From an uncultured Clostridia bacterium (lineage in GTDB: Bacteria; Bacillota; Clostridia; Lachnospirales; CAMVHY01), in NCBI GenBank assembly GCA_947167415.1, contig CAMVHY010000013.1, forward strand, positions 1 through 11,761: 11,761 nucleotides of DNA, given 5' to 3'. This document shows positions 6,185 through 11,761 of the stretch, piece after piece. Numbering within the stretch: the stretch's first letter is position 1; each line of letters begins with the position of its first letter. The position numbers were made by a program, and so were the translations under genes. The notes under the pieces were generated by a model. The model was not told the DNA's origin, did not search any database, and saw nothing but the letters and a program-made list of their open reading frames with translations.

Positions 6185-6910
6185 ATGATATTGGAAGGAA
6201 AAAACGCTGTAAATGAGGCGCTTAAAAATTTAAAGCCGATCGATAAAATATTAATTAAAAAAGGCTATGAGAATAGTTCGCTCAGAGCAATAAAAGATTT
6301 GGCAAAAAAAAACGGTGTAGTAATGCAATTGGTTGACAAAAAAAAATTGGATTTTTTAAGCGAAACAAAAAATCATCAAGGAATAATTGCGATTTGTCCA
6401 GAAAAAAATTATTGTGATGTTGATGATATACTTGAGTTTGCACACAAAAAAAATGAGATGCCATTAATGATTATTTTGGATAGGATAAATGATCCAAGAA
6501 ATTTCGGTGCAATTATAAGATCATGCGAATGTTTTGGTGCACATGGAATAATAATTCCAAAAAGAAGAAATGTTAGTTTAACTGGAACAGTCAGCAAAAC
6601 TTCTGCCGGCGCGTTGGAACATATGTTAATTGCCCGTGTAAATAATTTGGTTCATGAAATAGAAAATCTAAAGAAAAAAAATATTTGGGTGACGTGTGCA
6701 GATATGTCCGGAGAAAATATCAGTAAAATAGATTTTAAAATCCCAAGTGCAATTATTATTGGCAGCGAAGGATTTGGAGTAAGTGATTTAGTGAAAAAAA
6801 AATCTGATTTTAAGGCAAAAATTTTGATGCATGGAAAAATAAATTGCCTAAATGCGTCTGTCGCAGCAGGAATTTTTTTGTATGAAGCGATGCGACAAAG
6901 GCTTGTTTAA
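6185..6910 (+). CDS. rlmB: 23S rRNA 2'-O-methyltransferase RlmB (TrmH/SpoU family)
   Basis: SPOUT-class methyltransferase using S-adenosylmethionine; RlmB methylates the ribose of a G in the peptidyl-transferase region of 23S rRNA. Residues 1-75 form the small substrate-binding domain (MILEGKNAVNEAL start, HQGIIAIC at 64-71). The three SpoU motifs follow: ILDRINDPRNFGAIIRS (97-113), IIGSEGFGVS (191-200) and LNASVAAGIFLYEA (222-235), which form the knotted cofactor site. Its 241 residues match the roughly 243 of E. coli RlmB. The ATG is preceded by GAGGT at 6170-6174. It opens the plus-strand cluster and nrnA starts 27 nt after its stop. A close relative in this family with another rRNA target cannot be excluded. 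Confidence 0.9.
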   Translation: MILEGKNAVNEALKNLKPIDKILIKKGYENSSLRAIKDLAKKNGVVMQLVDKKKLDFLSETKNHQGIIAICPEKNYCDVDDILEFAHKKNEMPLMIILDRINDPRNFGAIIRSCECFGAHGIIIPKRRNVSLTGTVSKTSAGALEHMLIARVNNLVHEIENLKKKNIWVTCADMSGENISKIDFKIPSAIIIGSEGFGVSDLVKKKSDFKAKILMHGKINCLNASVAAGIFLYEAMRQRLV

Positions 6911-6937
6911 TAAAAAATAAAAAGGAATATTTTTGAT

Positions 6938-7912
6938 ATGGCAGAAGAAAAATCGAATGATATAAGTGAAATTATTGATGTGATAAAAAATCATGAGAAT
7001 ATTTTGATATTGACACATGTAAAACCTGATGGCGATGCTGTCGGATCCGTTTTTGCATTAGCTAGCGCATTGAAAAAAATTGATAAAAATGCCAGTATCT
7101 TGTTTGATGAGTATAATAAAAAATTTAATTTGATAGCCACGCAAAAGTTTGACAGTTATGTAAATAAAGACAAAATAGATTTGATAATTGTTTTAGATTG
7201 CGGGGCGAAAAATCGTCTTGGCAAGTATGAATATTTGCTGGACGAAAAAAATAAGGTAAAAATAAATATTGATCATCATATAAGCAATGATTATTTTTGC
7301 GATTATAATTATGTTGATGCTGGAGCTTCGTCTACGAGCGAAATAATTTATGAGTTTATAAAAAAAATGGATTTACTGGATGATAAAATTGCAGCTGCGA
7401 TTTATGCCGGAATTATTTCTGACACGGGTGGTTTTTGTCATTCATGTACGAGTTATAAAACGCATTTGATTGCGAGCGAGTTATTAAAATTTAAATTTGA
7501 TTTTAGTAATATTTATAATAAGTTAATGTTAGAAAAAAGTTTGGATGAAGTTTATTTGTTAGATTATGTGATTAAAAATCTCGAGATAATAAAAAATTTA
7601 GGGCTGGCAATTTCGTATTTAAAAATAGAAGAGTTGGATAAAGTTAATAATAAATTTACGGGCGGATTAATTAGTTTTATAAAAAATATTTGTGGTGTAG
7701 AGATTGCAGTGATGATAATAGAAAATGTAGATGAGAACGGCGAAGGATTTTGTAAAATAAGTTTTAGATCGCGCGAAACAGATGTAAATGAAATTGCAAA
7801 AAAAATTGGTGGCGGTGGACATAAAAATGCAGCGGGAGCAAATATAAAAGCAAGTATAAAAAATGCAAAAGAAAAAATAATAAGTTTAATAAGCGAGAAA
7901 AAAAATGTGTGA
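6938..7912 (+). CDS. nrnA: DHH-family nanoRNase / pAp phosphatase NrnA
   Basis: NrnA removes mononucleotides from RNA oligomers of 2-5 nt and dephosphorylates 3'-phosphoadenosine 5'-phosphate. The DHH domain shows THVKPDGDAVGS (H27, D31, D33), VLDCGA (D87), NIDHHIS (D112, H113, H114) and SDTGGF (D162), all manganese ligands. The C-terminal DHHA1 domain carries the substrate-binding glycine motif GGGGHKNAAGA at about 291-301. At 324 residues it is close to the family norm. AAAGGA lies 5' of the ATG. The 3' end overlaps truB by 8 nt. nrnA next to truB and ribF is a common Firmicutes arrangement, usually with rbfA upstream; here rlmB occupies that place. Confidence 0.93.
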   Translation: MAEEKSNDISEIIDVIKNHENILILTHVKPDGDAVGSVFALASALKKIDKNASILFDEYNKKFNLIATQKFDSYVNKDKIDLIIVLDCGAKNRLGKYEYLLDEKNKVKINIDHHISNDYFCDYNYVDAGASSTSEIIYEFIKKMDLLDDKIAAAIYAGIISDTGGFCHSCTSYKTHLIASELLKFKFDFSNIYNKLMLEKSLDEVYLLDYVIKNLEIIKNLGLAISYLKIEELDKVNNKFTGGLISFIKNICGVEIAVMIIENVDENGEGFCKISFRSRETDVNEIAKKIGGGGHKNAAGANIKASIKNAKEKIISLISEKKNV

Positions 7913-8801
7913 TGGAATTGTAATTATAAATAAGCCTAGAGGATTAACTTCGCACGATGTTGTTTATAAAATAAAAAAGTTAGCAAAAAAAAAAGTTGGA
8001 CATACAGGAACACTTGATCCGATAGCGACAGGAGTTTTACCGATTTGTATTGGTGAGGCGACAAAAATTTCGCAGTTTATAATTTCGCAGGATAAAAAAT
8101 ATTTGGCTGAAATAAAATTTGGTATTAGGACAGATAGTTTTGATATCACAGGAAATGTTTTGGAAGAAAAAAAATTTATTTATGATGAGAAAAAAATTTT
8201 GGCTTGTATTAATAATTTTGTCGGCGCGTATTTGCAAGAGGTGCCGATTTTTTCTGCTGTAAAATTTATGGGCAAGAAATTATATGAGTTCGCGCGTGCA
8301 GGAATTAATATTGAGTTAAAAAAGCGATTGGCAAAAATATATGAGATTAAATTTATAAAGTTTGTTGCGCCGGATAAAATTTGGATTGAAGTCAAATGTG
8401 CAAAAGGAGTTTATATTCGTTCGCTTTGTAATGATATCGGAAATGTTTATGGGTGTGGGGCATGTTTAAATAATTTGATTAGAATTGAGGCAGGAAAATT
8501 TTTGATTGGCGAAAGTATAAGTTTAAATAGATTTGAGTTTTTATTTGAAAATAATTTGTTGGATAAAAAAATAATTAAAATAGATGTAGCTTTGGATTTT
8601 AAAAAAGTAATTGTAAGTGATATCGCAAAAAAATTTTTATATAACGGAAATAAAATTGATGTAAAGTTTGTTTTAGGTGATGAGAAATTTTTTGATGAAG
8701 AGAAATTTTTGGTTTATGACGAAAATAAAAAATTGATTGGAATTTATGTGAGGCAAGAAAATTTTTTGCGGCCGATAAGAATGTTTGCTGGAGTTAATTG
8801 A
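7905..8801 (+). CDS. truB: tRNA pseudouridine-55 synthase TruB
   Basis: Makes pseudouridine 55 in the T-loop of most tRNAs. Motifs: GIVIINKPRGLTSHDVV (4-20), the catalytic loop GHTGTLDPIATGVLP with the nucleophile D38, the region VPIFSAVKFMGKKLYEFAR, and CAKGVYIRSLCNDIG, the motif that contacts the target base. The C-terminal part, from about residue 220, is the expected place for the small PUA-like domain. 298 residues is normal. The ATG lies within the end of nrnA (8-nt overlap), implying coupled translation. A run of ten A residues (7985-7994), just before the catalytic loop, is a potential slippage spot. Confidence 0.95.
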   Translation: MCDGIVIINKPRGLTSHDVVYKIKKLAKKKVGHTGTLDPIATGVLPICIGEATKISQFIISQDKKYLAEIKFGIRTDSFDITGNVLEEKKFIYDEKKILACINNFVGAYLQEVPIFSAVKFMGKKLYEFARAGINIELKKRLAKIYEIKFIKFVAPDKIWIEVKCAKGVYIRSLCNDIGNVYGCGACLNNLIRIEAGKFLIGESISLNRFEFLFENNLLDKKIIKIDVALDFKKVIVSDIAKKFLYNGNKIDVKFVLGDEKFFDEEKFLVYDENKKLIGIYVRQENFLRPIRMFAGVN

Positions 8802-8802
8802 T

Positions 8803-9552
8803 ATGATCGTTTTGAATGAAATTTTTGAGCGGAGTTTTAATTTTAGAACTGTGATTACGATTGGAAATTTTGATGGAGTTCACGCAGGACATAGATTTTT
8901 GTTAAAAAAAACCAGTGAGTTGGCAAAAAAATTAAATGCTAAATCGCTGGTTTTTTCTTTTTGGCCGAATACGAAAAAAGTTTTGTTTGATAATAAGTTT
9001 AAAAGTATTTTTGATAGGTATGAAAAAAGATTGGTGTTAAAAAACTTGGCGATAGATTATTTGTTTGAATTTGATTTTGATTGTGAAAAAAAAAATATTA
9101 AAAGCAGAGATTTTTTGGAGATGTTAATTAAAAAATTTAATTGTGTTGGTTTGGTTTTAGGCGAAGATTTTAAATTTGGTTGTGATGATAGCAAAAAAAT
9201 TTTGTGTGAGTATAAAAATTTAAATGTGATTGTGATTAAAAAAAAATTAAATGTGAGCAGTAGTAAAATTAGAAATTTGATTTTAAATAAAAAATTTGAT
9301 GTGGCAAAAAAATTAATGTGTGGAGATTATTTTGTTTGTAAAAAAAACGTAGAGATGGTTGGAAGGAAAATTATTTTTTTGGTAGATGAAAATAAATTGT
9401 TGCCACCGGATGGAATTTATAAAACTAAAATTTTGATTGGGGGAAAAATATCTGATGCTGTGACGGAAATTATTGAAAAAAGAAAAATTTGTTGTGAGGT
9501 GTTTTGTTGTGATTTAGATAAAAAAATTGAGTTTGTTAAAGTGATTTTTTAG
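8803..9552 (+). CDS. ribF: RibF-type FMN adenylyltransferase with degenerate kinase domain
   Basis: RibF normally has an N-terminal FMN adenylyltransferase (FAD synthetase) domain and a C-terminal riboflavin kinase domain. The first is intact: TIGNFDGVHAGH (19-30, nucleotidyltransferase HxGH), VLGEDFKFG (118-126) and SSSKIRNLI (152-160). The protein ends at 249 residues, against about 310 usually. In the C-terminal part only traces remain: GDYFV, VGRKI at 186-190 where GR-x-LGFPTAN is expected, and LLPPDGIYKTKI. The PTAN motif that binds Mg-ATP is absent, and so is the conserved C-terminal end. FAD synthesis is therefore likely, riboflavin kinase activity doubtful. The ATG at 8803 follows the truB stop by one base, with GGAG about 9 nt upstream. 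A terminator follows. Confidence 0.9.
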   Translation: MIVLNEIFERSFNFRTVITIGNFDGVHAGHRFLLKKTSELAKKLNAKSLVFSFWPNTKKVLFDNKFKSIFDRYEKRLVLKNLAIDYLFEFDFDCEKKNIKSRDFLEMLIKKFNCVGLVLGEDFKFGCDDSKKILCEYKNLNVIVIKKKLNVSSSKIRNLILNKKFDVAKKLMCGDYFVCKKNVEMVGRKIIFLVDENKLLPPDGIYKTKILIGGKISDAVTEIIEKRKICCEVFCCDLDKKIEFVKVIF

Positions 9553-9587
9553 ATTTTTTGGTAGTGAATAAAAAATTATTTTAAGAT

Positions 9588-9625
9588 AAAAAAACGTCTA
9601 TTTTGTTTGTGTGGGCGTTTTTTTT
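9588..9625 (+). terminator. Terminator of the rlmB-ribF cluster
   Basis: ACGTC (9594-9598) pairs with GGCGT (9614-9618) with one G-T wobble, extended by A7 (9588-9594) against the T8 tract (9618-9625). It lies 36 nt after the ribF stop. Confidence 0.8.
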
Positions 9626-9695
9626 ATAGTTCTAGTTGATAATGAAAAGTAGATTAAGATTGAAAAATTTAATTTGAGCCAAAAAAATATTTACT

Positions 9696-9723
9696 TTTAT
9701 CAGATAAAAATATGTGTTATAAT
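9696..9723 (+). promoter_or_regulatory. Extended -10 promoter of the interrupted membrane-protein gene
   Basis: TGT directly precedes a perfect TATAAT at 9718-9723 (extended -10), with a weak TTTATC -35 at 9696-9701. The start would be near 9730, about 36 nt ahead of the ATG at 9766, which has a strong GGAGG at 9753-9757. Confidence 0.6.
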
Positions 9724-9765
9724 TAACATTGTAGTAAATTTTATATTAATATGGAGGAAAATAAT

Positions 9766-10995
9766 ATGAATAGGCAATTTGAAAGTGTTGAAGCAGCACT
9801 TGAGTATATTGAGCCATTTGAAAAATGGAAGTAGTATAGTTCAACGTTTGAAAAATATATAGATAAGAATATGGAGAATTATAAAAATCAACATGCGGAA
9901 GAATATGAAAAATTAAAAGGTGATGTAATAAAATATTTAACTGGAGAAGGTATAGCTGAAAAAGAAATCCATGAAAGTGGCGATAAAATCTATAAGCATA
10001 TTAACGTGGATGTTTTTAATTCTTTGATCGGCTTGTCTAGTGCTAATGTTCCCAAAATAAGTGACTTGTGTGACTCATAAGCAAGTTTAGAGAAGGAAGA
10101 ATTTGAGGGACATTTAAAGGATTATGAAAAAACAGTTGAAAGTATAAAAACAGGTTTGAAGAAAAAAAAATTTATTTTAGCCGAAAATGAAGAAAGTATA
10201 AGGAATAATGCTGATAAAATTGTGCGGCATTTAGAATGTTTTAAATTAAAATTTAAGGCTGAGTTTGATAATATATACAAAAAAGAAAAAGAAACAGAAG
10301 AGATTCCTAAATGGAATGGTTCCTCAGATAATCGGCGTTTTAACTTTTGGTACATACTAGAGGCAGAAGATTTTATAGAATATTTTGATGGTTATATTAA
10401 TAGCGAAGATAAAGCAAATCATCTGCTTAAAAAGCTATTTTCTTTTGATTATTTTCCGGAATCAAGTATAAAACAGCCAGATTTGTTGAATCGAATACAA
10501 AAAAGTGAGCGGTTTCGACAAAAATCCAAAGAAGATCAAATTAATTTTTTTAAATACATCGGAGATTTTTTTGACGGAGCACTTGCAAATGATGCAAAAA
10601 GAATATTGCAAGAAAAATATAAGGTAGGACAAAAAGAAATAGAAAACAAACAAAATGAATGGTTAAAAGAAAAAGATATAGTGTATGAAGCTAAAAATAA
10701 AAATGTACCGAGTCGGAAAAAATTTTGGATTGGTATTTTGTTGTTGACCGTTATTATTATTGCGTTGGGAGTATTTAAAACGTGGGTATTTGCTTTTCTG
10801 ATTGTGCCGATTATTTTATCAATTGTTCTTTTATGTAAAAAACAAAACAAAACTGATGCTAAAGATTTAAACATAAAAAGTAAATCGTTTACAAAAGAAA
10901 CTAAAGTGATTGATTATGACTTGCTACAGTCTAAAATTAAAGATGGTTATTATTTAAATCAAACAGATTTGGACGATAAACAACAAAATGCGTAA
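9766..10995 (+). pseudogene. Coiled-coil/membrane-hairpin protein gene with two in-frame stops
   Basis: One frame of 410 codons from ATG (9766, with GGAGG upstream) to TAA (10993-10995), interrupted by TAG at 9832-9834 (codon 23) and TAA at 10078-10080 (codon 105). No frameshift occurs, and the parts look like one protein. The 3' part, from codon 106, contains no ATG or good ribosome binding site (one weak TTG at 10156), so it is unlikely to be a separate gene. The encoded protein is highly charged and helical over about 310 residues, probably coiled coil (around codons 107-180), then has two membrane helices (about 321-337 and 339-357) and a polar tail of about 50 residues. No family recognised. 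Promoter, ribosome binding site and terminator remain, so inactivation looks recent; stop-codon read-through is a less likely alternative. It lies between housekeeping genes and a decayed IS. Confidence 0.7.
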
Positions 10996-11095
10996 TGGAT
11001 AGACACCTATCTAAAAGTAAAGATGGTTATTATTTAAATCAAACAAATTCGAACGATAAACGACAAAATGCGTTTTCAAATGAATAGACGCCTAT
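10931..11095 (+). repeat. Imperfect 80/85-bp tandem duplication at the 3' end of the interrupted gene
   Basis: 10931-11010 is repeated at 11011-11095, both starting CTAAAA. A 20-base stretch (AGATGGTTATTATTTAAATC) is identical in both; elsewhere there are scattered substitutions and a 5-base length difference after AAAATGCGT. The first copy encodes the current C-terminus (KDGYYLNQTDLDDKQQNA, stop). The second, in another frame because 80 is not a multiple of 3, would encode KDGYYLNQTNSNDKRQNAFSNE, stop, probably the original end. The first copy ends in a small hairpin (GATAG-ACAC-CTATC, 10998-11011) corresponding to the terminator region of the second. Confidence 0.85.
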
Positions 11096-11118
11096 TTAAT
11101 TTTAAGGGCGTTTTTTTT
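11088..11118 (+). terminator. Terminator of the interrupted membrane-protein gene
   Basis: ACGCC (11088-11092) pairs with GGCGT (11107-11111), extended by a T-G wobble, with a 13-14-nt AT-rich loop, then eight T residues (11111-11118). Confidence 0.7.
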
Positions 11119-11761
11119 GATCTTGCATAAAAAAGCAAATCAAAAATAACAGCAATGGAAATGGTAGAAATAAAAATAGAATCAAGCTTATTGTAACGAG
11201 TAAAAACTTTTCTAAAGCGTTTTAGTCTCAGAAAATATCGATCGATATTATTGCGCTATTTACAAGATTGTTTATCATAGTTCCAAGGCAATTTACGATT
11301 TTTTTTTAGGCGCAACAACTGTGAGAAACCCGTAAGCCTTTGCCAAAGCCAAAGTTCTATCATTTTCGTAAGCTCTGTCCATCAAGAGATAATTATTATT
11401 TTTGGAATATATGTATTCAATCAACTTTCTTTCTTCGAAAGCGCATAAGAATTGCCATGAGACAAATAAAAAGCCACTGGACATAAAGACATACAAAATA
11501 GGTGTAACTTTGTTGTCAAACCCCATTTTGAACGTCCGATGCTTTGTTTCTGATTATTTTTATTTTTGTTTGCATCTGGACTCACCTTTATGCTCGTACT
11601 ATCAATAAAGAATATATAATCCTCTTCATTAAGCAGTTTTTGCTTTTTCATAGCTTTTAAAATTTTGGCAATCGTACCATTCCTCGACCATCTACTAAAT
11701 TTCATATAAATTGTGTGCCAGTTTCCATGTTTTTTTGGTAATGCCCTCCATTTGCAACCAT
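11119..11761 (-). mobile_element. Decayed IS5-family insertion sequence, partial
   Basis: Identified from the transposase reading. The 3' boundary is approximate: transposase-like sequence ends near 11127 and the neighbouring gene's terminator ends at 11118. The other end is outside the window, so terminal inverted repeats and target duplication could not be checked. Confidence 0.7.
11127..11761 (-). pseudogene. IS5-family (IS427-like) DDE transposase, partial and broken
   Basis: Would cut and join DNA for IS transposition. Read from the right edge on the minus strand: GCKWRALPKKHGNWHTIY, FSRWSRNGTIAKIL, FFIDSTSIKV (first Asp), IGRSKWGLTTKLHL (usually GRSKGGLTTK, so a Gly is replaced by Trp), then a shift of frame near 11445-11455 into CAFEERKLIEYIY, LLMDRAYENDRTLALAKAYGF (second Asp) and VVAPKK. 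A second shift at the T9 run (11299-11307) restores the first frame: NRKLPWNYDKQSCK, a TAG at 11256-11258, then RNNIDRYFLRLKRFRKVFTRYNK. In that last motif the catalytic Glu (normally N-x-IER) reads Asp. The two shifts compensate each other. With these lesions the enzyme should be inactive. Some IS5 members use programmed frameshifting, but no slippery heptamer stands at the first shift. Confidence 0.85.

Noticed and set aside
9871..10080. Separate 69-residue gene inside the interrupted frame
   Set aside because: No ribosome binding site precedes its ATG, and it is in register with coding sequence on both sides.
9766..10995. Stop-codon reassignment as the reason for the internal TAG and TAA
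   Set aside because: Other genes in the window end normally at TAA (dnaX, rlmB), TGA (smpB, nrnA, truB) and TAG (ribF).
11421..11526. Programmed frameshift of an active two-frame IS5 transposase
   Set aside because: No slippery heptamer at the crossing point, plus a second shift, a nonsense codon and an altered active-site residue.

Overview
The window is a very AT-rich bacterial segment using the standard bacterial code: TAA, TGA and TAG all end clear genes. Homopolymer A/T runs of 7-10 are common, and the proteins are rich in Lys, Asn and Ile. Gene content (a YhaM-type exoribonuclease, a CwlD-like amidase, NrnA followed by TruB and RibF, a zinc-binding DnaX) and strong AGGAGG-type ribosome binding sites suggest a low-GC Firmicutes-like bacterium. 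I cannot place it lower than that from sequence alone.

Layout. Left half (about 230-5860, minus strand): dnaX; a lone gene for a two-helix membrane protein with its own promoter and terminator; then a cluster transcribed in the order smpB, CwlD-like amidase, YhaM-like HD exoribonuclease, Cas4/RecB-like nuclease with an inserted membrane hairpin. The last two genes overlap by 8 nt. A divergent intergenic region of 328 nt (5857-6184) separates this from a plus-strand cluster: rlmB, nrnA, truB, ribF, closed by a terminator at 9588-9625. These genes serve translation and RNA metabolism (rRNA and tRNA modification, trans-translation, nanoRNA and RNA decay), DNA replication and flavin cofactor supply.

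Right end (about 9690-11761): an accessory, decaying region. A good extended -10 promoter and Shine-Dalgarno precede a 410-codon frame for a coiled-coil-like protein with a C-terminal membrane hairpin. That frame is cut by two in-frame stops (TAG and TAA) without any frameshift. Its 3' end lies in an imperfect 80/85-bp tandem duplication. After a terminator comes a decayed IS5-family transposase on the minus strand, with two compensating frameshifts, a nonsense codon and an apparent Glu-to-Asp change at the third catalytic position; it runs off the right edge.

Main points of interest: the membrane-inserted Cas4-like nuclease coupled to the exoribonuclease; a terminator hairpin whose 3' arm is the amidase ribosome binding site; a RibF whose riboflavin-kinase half lacks its signature motif; a possible slippage site in dnaX that would give a gamma-like product; and the doubly interrupted membrane-protein gene.
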